DNA of 64,000 bases, taken from Streptomyces inusitatus. Lineage in GTDB: Bacteria > Actinomycetota > Actinomycetes > Streptomycetales > Streptomycetaceae. Below are positions 41,211 to 49,792 of the stretch, one piece after another; position 1 is the first letter of the stretch; each line of letters starts with the position of its first letter. The stretch is from contig NZ_BMWG01000023.1 of the NCBI RefSeq assembly GCF_014651115.1, positions 1 to 64,000 of the forward strand. The letters are read 5' to 3'. The notes beneath the pieces were generated by a model. It searched no databases, was not told the DNA's origin, and was given only the letters and a program-made list of their open reading frames with translations. A program made the position numbers and the translations under genes.

Positions 41211-42000
41211 CGGCCGTCCCCTCCCCCTCGTGTGTCGCGGTGCCGATGACCTCGGCGGTGTCGGTGTCGGCGGGTTCGGCGGGTTCGGCGGGTCCGGCCG
41301 GTTCGGTGTTGCCCGCCCGGACGACCACGGCCCCCTCCGGGGCCTGACTGCACACCGTCAGCACGGTCGTCCCCGAGGCCGCGACCGAGCGCAGCAGGTC
41401 CCACGCCTCCACCCGGTCGGCGTCGGAGAGCTTCAGATCGGCGTCGTCCACGCCGAGCAGCCGGGGGCGGCCGATGAGCGCGAGCGCGACCGACAGCCGC
41501 AGCGCCTCCATCCGCTCCAGCTCGCGTACGGGCGTACGCCCCGCCCTGGCCAGGGAGGCCGGGTCGAGACCGGCCCCGGACAGCGCCTCCTCGATCCGCC
41601 CCCGGGCCGCGGCGACCCGCTCGGAGCGGGGGCGCAGCAGGGCGCGCAGGGAGCCGTCGAACCGGCGCTGGAGCAGGGCGCGCTCCCGCAGATGCTCGTC
41701 GACGGTCAGTGAGGGGTCGAGTTCGCTCACCGACGGGACGGGGCCGAGCGCGCTGATCCGGCGGATGGCGGCCATCCTGCGCGGCAGCGGCAGCCCGCCG
41801 ACCTCGGCACGGCCCTCGGAGGGACGCATCCGGCCGGTGAGCGCGAGCAGCAGACAGGTCCGGCCGGAGCCGGAGGGGCCTTCGATCGCGATGAGCGAAC
41901 CGGGCCCGGCGTCGATGCCGACCGAGCGGAACGCCCAGCCGCGCGGGCCCTTGAGCCCGAACCCCTCCGCGAAGACGGCCGCCCCGTGCGGGCTGTCCAC
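41182..42000 (-). CDS. ABC-type ATP-binding-cassette protein with degenerate motifs
   Basis: A 272-residue protein with ABC ATPase layout. Walker A reads EGPSGSGRTCLLLALTG: the essential Lys is Arg. The signature region is RELERMEALRLSVALALIG, without LSGGQ, and Walker B is RPRLLGVDDADL, with Asp where catalytic Glu is expected. Binding may remain but ATP hydrolysis is doubtful. The C-terminal 40 residues have a Pro-Ala-Glu repeat (EPAGPAEPAEPA). GTG 42000 is preceded by GGGAGGG at short distance. It is the first gene of the operon with YhgE and TetR, and the start of the operon carries the operator. Confidence 0.8.
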   Translation of the reverse strand: MDSPHGAAVFAEGFGLKGPRGWAFRSVGIDAGPGSLIAIEGPSGSGRTCLLLALTGRMRPSEGRAEVGGLPLPRRMAAIRRISALGPVPSVSELDPSLTVDEHLRERALLQRRFDGSLRALLRPRSERVAAARGRIEEALSGAGLDPASLARAGRTPVRELERMEALRLSVALALIGRPRLLGVDDADLKLSDADRVEAWDLLRSVAASGTTVLTVCSQAPEGAVVVRAGNTEPAGPAEPAEPADTDTAEVIGTATHEGEGTADAFAETGRA

Positions 42001-42019
42001 GTACCCTCCCCATTTTTAT

Positions 42020-42033
42020 ACTGACCAGTCAGT
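42020..42033. promoter_or_regulatory. TetR-type operator in the ABC-YhgE-TetR promoter
   Basis: Arms ACTGAC and GTCAGT are perfect inverted repeats separated by CA. The site lies 20 nt upstream of the ABC start codon and is followed on the minus strand by TATAAA and TAAAAT, A/T-rich promoter elements rare in this DNA. It is the only such site seen near the operon. Confidence 0.82.
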
Positions 42034-42156
42034 GCAAAAGTTAGCGCCGGATCGACAGTTGAAGCAAAAGCGCAGGTCAGGGCGGATTGTCAGTGGGGTC
42101 CCGCACGATGGACACATACGGCCACAGTGCCGTCACACGACGACAGGAGGCTCGTC

Positions 42157-42717
42157 ATGGCCAGCGACCACTTGGCTGCCGCTCACCGGCGCCGTGCCAC
42201 CGGCCCTGTCCCCTCACCGACCGGGCCCGCGAGCGATGTGCACCCCGTCGCGCGGCGTGCCTCGGCGCCGCCCGCCGCCCTCGACCTCCTCGCCCAGGCC
42301 CGCGCCGGTCTCGCCGAGGCCGCCGCCCTGACCGTGCCCAACGAGCGGTACGCCACCGCCCATCTGGCCGCCCTGCGCACCGCCGCCGCCGTGCTCGCCG
42401 CCCGGGGGTATCCCGACAGCCCGCCCGCCGCCGCCCGGGGCGGCGGCACCCCCGCCCGCCGGGGCCGCCGGGCGGGCATCCGCAGCGCCTGGGAGCTGCT
42501 GCCCGAATCCGCTCCCGAACTGGCCGAGTGGAGCGCCCACTTCGCGGCGGGCGCCCCGCGCCGGGCGCGCGCCGAGGCCGGCATACGCGGCGCGGCCAGC
42601 GGCGGCGAGGCCGACGAGCTGCTGAGGGACGCGGGGATGTTCCTCCGGCTGGCCGAGCGCCTGCTGTCCCTCGGGCCCGCCCTGCCCCGGCCCCGGGCCG
42701 ACCCGGCGACCGGATGA
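42157..42717 (+). CDS. SAV_6107-family HEPN-domain protein
   Basis: A 186-residue protein. Residues about 40-85 (LDLLAQARAGLAEAAAL, then NERYATAHLAALRTAAAVLA) and 150-180 (ADELLRDAGMFLRLAERLLS) are the helical pair of the small HEPN-like SAV_6107 family of streptomycetes. The canonical RNase RX4-6H motif is not evident; REYD-like features are absent, so nuclease activity cannot be claimed. Middle region is Arg/Gly-rich (RGGGTPARRGRRAG). ACAGGAGG at 42143-42150 fixes ATG 42157. Divergent from the TetR-regulated ABC operon. Confidence 0.8.
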   Translation: MASDHLAAAHRRRATGPVPSPTGPASDVHPVARRASAPPAALDLLAQARAGLAEAAALTVPNERYATAHLAALRTAAAVLAARGYPDSPPAAARGGGTPARRGRRAGIRSAWELLPESAPELAEWSAHFAAGAPRRARAEAGIRGAASGGEADELLRDAGMFLRLAERLLSLGPALPRPRADPATG

Positions 42718-42798
42718 GCGCCGGTCCGGCGAGGGCCCGGGGCGGCCGAGGGGCGGGACGCGGCGGCGGTCTCGCGGAGGGAGGCAATAGGGTGGGTG

Positions 42799-42816
42799 AT
42801 GTCCTCAGCCGCATGA
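42799..42816 (+). other. five-codon frame in phase with the downstream methyltransferase
   Basis: ATG-TCC-TCA-GCC-GCA-TGA lies 5 nt after TAGGGT (42788-42793), a leaderless-type -10. Beyond the TGA the same frame is open with streptomycete codon bias for 50 codons to the GTG at 42967. It may be a leader mini-ORF, or the true methyltransferase start interrupted by a nonsense change or sequence error. Confidence 0.4.
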
Positions 42817-42966
42817 GGGCCTCCCTCGCGGGAGGCGCTCGACGAGAGCCCACCGTCCACCGCGAAAGCCCCCGACCTGCGGTCCCCGGACCCCGGTCGC
42901 GGTTCCACGCCCGCCCCGCCCGCCTCCGAGCGGCCCGGGGCGCCACCGCCCGAGGAGTCAACTGCC

Positions 42967-43749
42967 GTGCCGGACCCGTCCGCCCGCGGGGCAAACCCGC
43001 CGCGCCCGCCCCGCGCCTCCCTGCGCACCTCCGTGGTCTGGGAGGTCCTGAAGGACGCACTCGACCGCAGGGTCAAGGCCACCGGGAGGGACGCCCTGGA
43101 CGTCCTCGACACCGGAGGCGGCAGCGGGTCCTTCGCGGTGCCCGTCGCCCAGCTCGGCCACCGGGTCACCGTGGTCGACCCCAGCCCCAACGCGCTCTTC
43201 GCGCTGGAGCGCAGGGCCGCCGAGGAATCGGTCGCCGACCGCGTCCGGGGCGTCCAGGGCGATGTCCACGGCCTCTTCGACGTGGTGGAGCGCGGCGGCT
43301 ACGACGCGGTGCTCTGCCATGGGGTCCTGGAGTTCGTGGACGACCCGGCCGAGGGCGTCAGCAATGCCGTGGCCGCGCTGCGGCCCGGCGGCGCGGTCAG
43401 CCTGCTCGCCGCCGGGCTCGGCGGCGCGGTCATCGCCAGGGCCCTCGCCGGGCACTTCGCCGAGGCTCGCCAGGCGCTCACCGACCCGGCCGGCCGCTGG
43501 GGCGACGCGGACCCGATCCCCCGGCGCTTCACCGCCGAACAGCTCACCGAACTGGCCGAGCGGGCCGGAGTGGAGGTCGGCGCGGTGCACGGAGTGCGCG
43601 TCTTCGCCGACCTCGTTCCCGGCGTCCTGGTGGACACCGAGCCGGGCGCGCTGGACGCCCTGCTCAAGCTGGAGGCCGCCGCCGCCGAGCTGCCCGCCTT
43701 CCACTCGGTCGCCACCCAGCTGCACGTACTGGGCGAGAAGCGCGGCTGA
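42967..43749 (+). CDS. class I SAM-dependent methyltransferase
   Basis: A 260-residue methyltransferase. Motif I is DVLDTGGGSGSFAVPVAQLG, with the acidic residue after it in VTVVDPSPNAL; motif IV region is YDAVLCHGVLEFVDDPA, and a helical insertion (TAEQLTELAERAG) follows. The fold resembles small-molecule or tRNA (CmoM-like) methyltransferases; substrate unknown. GTG 42967 has GAGGAG about 10 nt upstream. The protein-like frame continues upstream to 42817 with Pro/Ser-rich codons but no ATG, GTG or TTG, which leaves the start uncertain. Confidence 0.82.
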   Translation: MPDPSARGANPPRPPRASLRTSVVWEVLKDALDRRVKATGRDALDVLDTGGGSGSFAVPVAQLGHRVTVVDPSPNALFALERRAAEESVADRVRGVQGDVHGLFDVVERGGYDAVLCHGVLEFVDDPAEGVSNAVAALRPGGAVSLLAAGLGGAVIARALAGHFAEARQALTDPAGRWGDADPIPRRFTAEQLTELAERAGVEVGAVHGVRVFADLVPGVLVDTEPGALDALLKLEAAAAELPAFHSVATQLHVLGEKRG

Positions 43750-43919
43750 TCAGCGGCGCAGCCGCAGATGGAGTACGCCACAGACCCCCCGATCGTGTCC
43801 TTCGCCCCGTATGATCGAGGGACACCATCCGGCATGACGGATCGGAGGTTGGGGAATCTAGGCCTCAGCAGCCAAAGTCGCCGTGGCGGCCCAAACTGTC
43901 GAAGTGGCTAGAGGGCGGG

Positions 43920-43948
43920 TTTCACGGGGGCGATTCCCTGCCTATCCT
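43920..43948 (+). promoter_or_regulatory. putative promoter of the DUF3040 gene
   Basis: TTTCAC (43920-43925) and TATCCT (43943-43948) are separated by 17 nt, about 50 nt before the start codon. Confidence 0.5.
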
Positions 43949-43997
43949 GAAAGGGCCGCAAACGGTCGCCCCCGCGGCCGACGACTAGGAGGACTCC

Positions 43998-44399
43998 GTG
44001 CCGCTCTCGGAGCACGAGCAGCGAATGCTCGAGCAGATGGAGCGAGCGCTGTACGCCGAAGATCCCAAATTCGCTACAGCGCTTGAGGGAAGCGGGCTGC
44101 GTACGTACACCCGGCGACGGGTCTACCAGGCGGTTGCAGGCTTCCTGGTGGGTATCGCGCTCCTCATGGCCGGAATGGTCGCGCAGATCATCTTGATCAG
44201 TGTGGTGGGATTCCTCGTCATGCTGGGCTGCGCGGTCCTGGCAGTCACCGGATGGCGCAAAGCGCCCAAGCCGGGTGAGCAGCAGACCCTGGGGGAGACG
44301 GCGGGCGCAGCAGCTCGTCGACAGCCCCGTCAGCGCAAGTCGATGATGAACCGGATCGAGCAGCGGTGGCAGCGCCGCCGCGACGAACAGGGCCACTGA
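43998..44399 (+). CDS. DUF3040-domain membrane protein
   Basis: A 133-residue protein. The N-terminus PLSEHEQRMLEQMERALYAE followed by DPKFATAL is the DUF3040 signature. Two transmembrane helices follow (GFLVGIALLMAGMVAQIIL and VVGFLVMLGCAVLAVTGW), then a basic cytoplasmic tail (RRQPRQRKSMMNRIEQRWQ). It is found next to the dcw cluster in many actinobacteria, so a role in cell envelope or division is suspected. GTG 43998 with AGGAGG upstream. Confidence 0.88.
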   Translation: MPLSEHEQRMLEQMERALYAEDPKFATALEGSGLRTYTRRRVYQAVAGFLVGIALLMAGMVAQIILISVVGFLVMLGCAVLAVTGWRKAPKPGEQQTLGETAGAAARRQPRQRKSMMNRIEQRWQRRRDEQGH

Positions 44400-44656
44400 A
44401 ACACCGCGGTCGCCCGGCCCGGCATCCCGGACACCCTCCAGTACGCCTTCGACCGGCCCGCGTCATGCCCTCACCTCCGGCCGTGCCCAGCGCACGCCGG
44501 AGCGCCCCAGAGGCGGCCATGCCGTGACGCCGTTGCGACTGCCGCCGATCAAGGCGTTCCCGAAGGGAACACCCTCGCGCCGAACACCGTGAGCCTCACC
44601 GGCCACAGGGGTTCGGCGCTCCGTGTTTCATGCCGCGGCGGGCTGTGCTCGCGAGA
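44400..44656. other. intergenic region without a supported gene
   Basis: The stretch between the DUF3040 stop and the terminator hairpin at 44657 shows no frame with coding composition plus a ribosome-binding site, and no repeat or operator stood out. Confidence 0.6.
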
Positions 44657-44697
44657 CGGCTGTGGGGCCGATGCTCAGAGCGTCGGCCCCACAGCCG
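44657..44697. terminator. terminator between convergent DUF3040 and transglutaminase genes
   Basis: A 19-nt arm (44657-44675, containing GGCTGTGGGGCCGATGCT) pairs with 44679-44697 with one wobble-type mismatch and a 3-nt loop. It lies 14 nt beyond the transglutaminase stop on the minus strand. Confidence 0.83.
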
Positions 44698-44710
44698 CTC
44701 TCGTGTCGGA

Positions 44711-47122
44711 TCAGCCCTGCCGGCCTGCCGTGCCGGGCCGCAGCGCCGCCCATCGCTCCCGGCTCCAGCGGCTCCACCGGTCGGTGAACGCCGCCCACCA
44801 AGCGGATCCCGCCCAGATCACCCGGACGGCCGAACGCGGCAGCAGCAGTGCCCGCAGCCGTGCCCTGCGGCCCGCTCCGGCCCGCAGACCGCCCCGGACC
44901 GTCCTGGCGTCCTCGGCGAGCCCGGCGATCGGCCCGGGCCGGGCCGCGTAGAGCACCTGCTCGACCGCGCCGGCGACCCGGTGCGCGGCGGCGGACGCCG
45001 CGCCGTCCAGCTCGCCCAGCTCCACGATCCGGTCGGCGGTCCGGCGCGGGGTCAGCGAGTCGTCCGGCACGATGCCGTGGTCCCAGGCCGTGTCCAGCAC
45101 CTCCCGCCAGGCCGCCAGCGCCCGTGCCCTGACGTCCTCGGGCGTACGCCCCGACGAGCCCAGTCGGCGCGCGGTCACCCGCCGCCGCCACAGCAGCGGC
45201 AGCAGGAACAGCAGCACGGCCGCCGCCGCGCCCAGACCGATCAGCAGCACTGTCCCCAGCGAGCCGTCCGAGCCCGTGGCCGCGGTCTCCTCGGTCGGGA
45301 CCGCGGGGCCGCACTCATTGAGCCGCCGCAGCTCGGGCGGGCAGCTGTCCGAGGCGGTCGGAGCCGCCGACGGCTGGTCGGATGCGGTCTCGGTGGGCTC
45401 CGCCGGGTCGCTCGGGCCGCCCGCCACGACGTCCTCCAGCGTGTGGTCCGGCTGGGTGCCCCGGCTCGGCGTCGGCTCGAAGCGGGTCCAGCCGACGCCC
45501 TCGAAGTACAGCTCCGGCCAGGCGTGCGCGTCCTTCGTGGTCACCGACATGGTGCCGTCGCCCCGCGCGGTGCCCGGGGTGAAGCCCACCGCGACCCGCG
45601 CCGGTATGCCCAGTGTCCGGGCCATCGCGGCCATCGAGAAGGAGAAGTGGATGCAGAAGCCCTGCTTCTGCCGGAGGAAGCGCGAGATGGCGTGGACGCC
45701 CGTACCGGAATCGACCTCGGTGTCGTAGACGAAGCCGCCGTCCTCGGCGAACCACTTCTGGAGCCTCACCGCCCGCTCGTGGTCGTTCTTCGCGCCCTTG
45801 GTGACCCGCTCCGCCGTCCGCTTGACCACGGAGGGAAGACTCTCCGGCAGCTCGGTGTACTCGCGCAGCACATCGGCGGGCGCGGGCGGCGCGCTCGCCA
45901 GCTGCTCGGGCGTCGGCTTCACCGCGAGGCTGGAGACGCTGTACTTCGCGCCCCGGGAGTCCTCGCCCCGATACCCGACCAGGGTCCGCCCGGCGGGCTC
46001 GAACCGCCAGCGCCCGCCGATCCGCACCTGGGTCGCCGGGTAGGGCAGCGGCAGCCAGCTCTGCCGGTAGTAGTCGGCGGCCGTGATGGTCGTCCTGACC
46101 GGCTCGGTGGCCACCGCGGTGCTCAGCCCCTCCGGCTGGGGGAGCCGGTCCGGCACCTCCGTGACATCACGGTCCGACGACTTCCAGGTCGTCCCGTCGA
46201 ATCTGTCCAGCGCCACTATCCGGAGATAGAAGTCGTCGGTGTCCTTCGCGTCGGTCCGGTAGCGCAGCACCTCACGGCTGTCGGGCTGATTCAGGCTGTC
46301 CCGCAGGGACACCAGCGGATTCACCGCGGAGATCGTGCCCCCGCCGCCGCCCGAGCCGGCCCCCGACGCGCCGCCCACCCCCTTCAGCAGCCCGCCGTCC
46401 AGCGCGGGCAGCGCGGCGGGCACCGCGAGCGCCACACCCAGCGCCAGCACCCCGATGCGCCGCCCCGACCGGAGCGAGGCCCGCGGACCCGCGCCGGGCG
46501 CGTTCGCCGGGCGCGGCAGGGCCGAGGGCGAGCCGAACACCCTGCCCCACCGGGAGAGCCGGTCCCGGCCCTCCGCCAGCAGAAGCAGCAGATAGCCGCC
46601 CGCGGCCACCAGGAACCAGAACCAGTCCGCCTCGCCGCCCGCCAGACCGGCCGCCACCGAGTACAGCGCGAGCAGCGGCAGACCCGCCGGCGCGGCACTG
46701 CGGAAGGTGACCGCGATCCCGTCCACCATGAGCCCGATCAGCAGCACCCCGCCGACCACCATCAGCGAGATGCCGTCCGACAGCGGGGCCGGAATGGCGT
46801 ACTTCCCGATGTCCTCGCCGCCCGCGGACAGCAGCTCGGCGAACCGCTGGAACGCCTCGGGCCCCGGCACCAGCCCGAGCACCGCGTACTCCCGGGCGAA
46901 GACCCAGGTCAGCAGCGCCAGGGTGACAAGGGCCTGCACCAGCACCGTCAGCGGCCCGGCGAGCGACGTCCGCCGGGCCAGGGCTCCCGCACCGCTCTGG
47001 ATCCCCAGCAGGAACGCCGCCTGCACCAGCCAGCCGACGCCGCTGATCAGCGGCAGCATCGCGCAGGCCGCCATCAGTGTGGCGGCGTAGGCGCACAGGG
47101 CCAGCCGCACCCGGCCACTCAT
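44711..47122 (-). CDS. TgpA-type transglutaminase-like membrane protein
   Basis: An 803-residue protein. Residues 1-230 hold six or more transmembrane helices (DUF3488 region). A long extracytoplasmic part contains the transglutaminase-like core: Cys in RQKQGFCIHFSFSMAAMART, GIPARVAVGFTPG, His in KDAHAWPELYFEGVGWTRFE. One further helix (TVLLIGLGAAAAVLLFLLPLLW) precedes a cytoplasmic DUF4129 tail (TARRLGSSGRTPEDVRARAL). ATG 47122 overlaps the DUF58 stop (ATGA). It forms an operon with MoxR and DUF58; such trios are thought to modify or assemble envelope proteins. Whether the enzyme is a protease or a cross-linker is unknown. Confidence 0.88.
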   Translation of the reverse strand: MSGRVRLALCAYAATLMAACAMLPLISGVGWLVQAAFLLGIQSGAGALARRTSLAGPLTVLVQALVTLALLTWVFAREYAVLGLVPGPEAFQRFAELLSAGGEDIGKYAIPAPLSDGISLMVVGGVLLIGLMVDGIAVTFRSAAPAGLPLLALYSVAAGLAGGEADWFWFLVAAGGYLLLLLAEGRDRLSRWGRVFGSPSALPRPANAPGAGPRASLRSGRRIGVLALGVALAVPAALPALDGGLLKGVGGASGAGSGGGGGTISAVNPLVSLRDSLNQPDSREVLRYRTDAKDTDDFYLRIVALDRFDGTTWKSSDRDVTEVPDRLPQPEGLSTAVATEPVRTTITAADYYRQSWLPLPYPATQVRIGGRWRFEPAGRTLVGYRGEDSRGAKYSVSSLAVKPTPEQLASAPPAPADVLREYTELPESLPSVVKRTAERVTKGAKNDHERAVRLQKWFAEDGGFVYDTEVDSGTGVHAISRFLRQKQGFCIHFSFSMAAMARTLGIPARVAVGFTPGTARGDGTMSVTTKDAHAWPELYFEGVGWTRFEPTPSRGTQPDHTLEDVVAGGPSDPAEPTETASDQPSAAPTASDSCPPELRRLNECGPAVPTEETAATGSDGSLGTVLLIGLGAAAAVLLFLLPLLWRRRVTARRLGSSGRTPEDVRARALAAWREVLDTAWDHGIVPDDSLTPRRTADRIVELGELDGAASAAAHRVAGAVEQVLYAARPGPIAGLAEDARTVRGGLRAGAGRRARLRALLLPRSAVRVIWAGSAWWAAFTDRWSRWSRERWAALRPGTAGRQG

Positions 47123-48537
47123 GATCCACCCCCACTGTTCGTACCCGCTCTCCCGACGCCGCCGGCCGCGCCGCCCGAGGGCTCGCCGCGCCGGCTGTCG
47201 GCCTGCTGCCACAGCGCGGGCAGCGAGGCCCCCGGGGGGACGGCCAGCGCCGTCCAGCCCGCCTCGCGCAGCACTCTCAGCCGGTCCTCGACGTGACCGG
47301 TCCCACCGCCGGCCCAGGTCTCGCTGTCCATCACAAAGGCCACCGCCGCGCCGCTGCGCCGGTGCATCCGCGCCACCAGCGCCGCCTGCTTCTCGTCCAG
47401 ATCGCCGAAGAAGGCGATCAGCAGCCCCTCCTCACCCGTGCGCAGCACTTCGTGGGCGCGGGTGAGGCCGTATCCGTCGGAGTGGTCCACCATCGCGAGG
47501 GCGTCCATCATCAGCCCGGCGGAGTCCGCCGCGTCCTGGGGCGTGCCCGGGGAATCCTCCCCGCCGGTGCCGGGCACCGAGGTTCCGGTGTCGGTCAGCA
47601 GCCGGACCGCGAAGCCCCGCTCGGCGATGTGGACCAGGGTGGACGCCGCACCCGAGACGGCCCACTCGAAGGCCGAGTCCGGGCCCACCCCGTGGTAGGC
47701 GACGGCCCGGGTGTCGAGCAGCACCGTGCACCGGGCCCGGCGCGGCTGCTCCTCGCGCCGCACCATCAGCTCGCCGTGGCGCGCGGTGGAGCGCCAGTGC
47801 ACCCGGCGCAGATCGTCGCCGTAGCGGTAGGCGCGCGGGATCACGTCGTCGTCCCCGGCCAGCGCCAGCGAGCGGCGGCGGCCGTCCCCGTACCCCGAGG
47901 CGTCGCCCGTCAGCCGGACGGGCGGCAGCGACTCGGTCCGGGGTATCACCGTCAGGGTGTCGAAGTCGCTGAAGGAACGGGTCAGCTCGCACATGCCGAA
48001 CGGATCGCTCAGCCTCAGCTGGAGCGGCCCGAGCGGATAGCACCCGCGCAGATCCGAACGGACCCGGTAGGACACCTCGCGCCGCCCGCCCGCCTCCATC
48101 CGGTCGAGCACGAACCGGGGCCGGGGCCCGAGCACATAGGGCACATGGTCCTGGAGCATCAGCAGCCCGGTGGGCATCCGCGAGACATTGTCCATCCGCA
48201 GATGCACCCGCGCCTCGGACCCGGCGGGCACCCGCGCGGGAGTGAGCCGTCTGCTCCCGGCGACCCGGTAGCGGGTGCGGTAGAGCACGATCACGCTCAT
48301 CAGCGGCAGCACCGCCAGCAGCAGCCCCACCCTCAGCAGATCGCTCTGCCCCAGCACATAGGCGCACACCGCCGCCGCCGCTCCGGCGGCGAGGAACGAA
48401 CGGCCCCGGGTGGTCAGTCCGCCCAGGGCGGCCCGCAGCCCGGCCGGATTCCCGCCCCTGCCGCTCTTCCCGCTCTTCCCGTCCTTTCCGCCCTTCTCGC
48501 CGTCCGCCGCGGCCGGCCGCCCCCCGGCGGACATCAC
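47119..48537 (-). CDS. DUF58-domain protein (MoxR-associated)
   Basis: A 472-residue protein with two helices near residues 40-90 (AAGAAAAVCAYVLG and LLLAVLPLMSVIVLY), followed by a beta-rich region (SRRLTPARVPAGSEARVHLR) and the DUF58 motif YGDDLRRVHWRSTARHGELMV, and a vWA-like C-terminal domain (VLLDTRAVAYHG). It is the usual partner of MoxR ATPases. GTG 48537 overlaps the MoxR stop; ATG 48534 is an alternative. Confidence 0.9.
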   Translation of the reverse strand: MMSAGGRPAAADGEKGGKDGKSGKSGRGGNPAGLRAALGGLTTRGRSFLAAGAAAAVCAYVLGQSDLLRVGLLLAVLPLMSVIVLYRTRYRVAGSRRLTPARVPAGSEARVHLRMDNVSRMPTGLLMLQDHVPYVLGPRPRFVLDRMEAGGRREVSYRVRSDLRGCYPLGPLQLRLSDPFGMCELTRSFSDFDTLTVIPRTESLPPVRLTGDASGYGDGRRRSLALAGDDDVIPRAYRYGDDLRRVHWRSTARHGELMVRREEQPRRARCTVLLDTRAVAYHGVGPDSAFEWAVSGAASTLVHIAERGFAVRLLTDTGTSVPGTGGEDSPGTPQDAADSAGLMMDALAMVDHSDGYGLTRAHEVLRTGEEGLLIAFFGDLDEKQAALVARMHRRSGAAVAFVMDSETWAGGGTGHVEDRLRVLREAGWTALAVPPGASLPALWQQADSRRGEPSGGAAGGVGRAGTNSGGGS

Positions 48538-49577
48538 AGCCGCCGTGCGCCGGGCCGCTGCCCGTAGACCTGCTGGGCTCCGCGGGCCGCCCCGTAGGGG
48601 GCCTGCGAGCCCTCGGCGGTCGGGACCGGGGTCCGCTGGAGGATCTCCTGCACGATCTGCTCCGCCGTCCGCCGGTTGAGCTGGGCCTGCGCCGTCGGCA
48701 GCAGCCGGTGCGCCAGCACCTGCACCACCAGCGACTGGACATCGTCCGGCAGGGCGTAGTCCCGGCCGGACAGCGCGGCGGTCGCCTTCGCGGCGCGCAG
48801 CAGATGCAGGGTGGCGCGCGGCGAGGCGCCCAGCCTGAGATCGGGGTGGCTTCGGGTGGCGGACACCAGCTCCACCGCGTACCGCCGCACGGGCTCGGAC
48901 ACATGGACGTGCCGCACGGCGTCGATCAGCTTCACTATGTCGTCCGCGTGCGCCACCGCTTCGAGGTCGTCGAGCGGCGAGACGCCGCCGTGCACATCGA
49001 GCATCTGAAGCTCGGCCTCCGCGCTCGGGTAGCCGATGGAGACCCGGGCCATGAAGCGGTCGCGCTGTGCCTCGGGCAGCGGATAGGTGCCCTCCATCTC
49101 CACCGGGTTCTGCGTCGCCACCACCATGAACGGGCTCGGCAGCTCGTGCGTCGTGCCGTCCATGGTGACCTGGCGCTCCTCCATCGACTCCAGCAGCGCC
49201 GACTGGGTCTTGGGCGAGGCGCGGTTGATCTCGTCGCCGATCACGATCTGGGCGAAGATCGCGCCCGGCTTGAACTCGAACTCGCGCCGCTGCTGATCGA
49301 AGATCGACACACCGGTGATGTCGGACGGCAGCAGATCCGGTGTGAACTGGATGCGCCGCACCGAGCAGTCGATGGATCTCGCCAGCGCCTTGGCCAGCAT
49401 GGTCTTCCCCACGCCGGGGACATCCTCGATGAGCAGATGTCCCTCGGCGAGGAGCACGGTCAGCGAAAGCCGTACGACCTCAGGCTTGCCCTCGATCACA
49501 CTCTCCACCGACCTGCGGACGCGATCCGCTGTGGCGGTCAGATCTGTGAGGCTCGCTCGATTGTCATAGGTCGTCAC
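48534..49577 (-). CDS. MoxR-family AAA+ ATPase
   Basis: A 347-residue chaperone-type AAA+ ATPase. Walker A LIEDVPGVGKTMLAKALA, Walker B IVIGDEINRASPKTQSALLE, sensor ATQNPVEMEGTYPLPEAQ and arginine finger in RDRFMARV are intact. GTG 49577 with GAGGAGG upstream; the frame before it is not conserved. It heads a MoxR-DUF58-transglutaminase operon with overlapping stop and start codons. Its C-terminal 40 residues (QAPYGAARGAQQVYGQRPG) are low-complexity. Confidence 0.93.
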   Translation of the reverse strand: MTTYDNRASLTDLTATADRVRRSVESVIEGKPEVVRLSLTVLLAEGHLLIEDVPGVGKTMLAKALARSIDCSVRRIQFTPDLLPSDITGVSIFDQQRREFEFKPGAIFAQIVIGDEINRASPKTQSALLESMEERQVTMDGTTHELPSPFMVVATQNPVEMEGTYPLPEAQRDRFMARVSIGYPSAEAELQMLDVHGGVSPLDDLEAVAHADDIVKLIDAVRHVHVSEPVRRYAVELVSATRSHPDLRLGASPRATLHLLRAAKATAALSGRDYALPDDVQSLVVQVLAHRLLPTAQAQLNRRTAEQIVQEILQRTPVPTAEGSQAPYGAARGAQQVYGQRPGARRL

Positions 49578-49792
49578 CCGGCCCTCCTCGGCCCTTTCAC
49601 ACACGGGCCGAGTCTCCGAACGGCCCGGCCCACCCCGAATCACGCGCACCGGCCCCGGACAGTTCCGGAGCCGTGCCGTGTCATCGCATTGTTGTTGGCG
49701 TTCCGTGCCGTGTCACTCGCCTGTGGATAACCAAGGGGGACTTGCCGGGTTGGCGGGGATTTCTCCTGGTGTTCGATCGGCGGAGACGCCGA

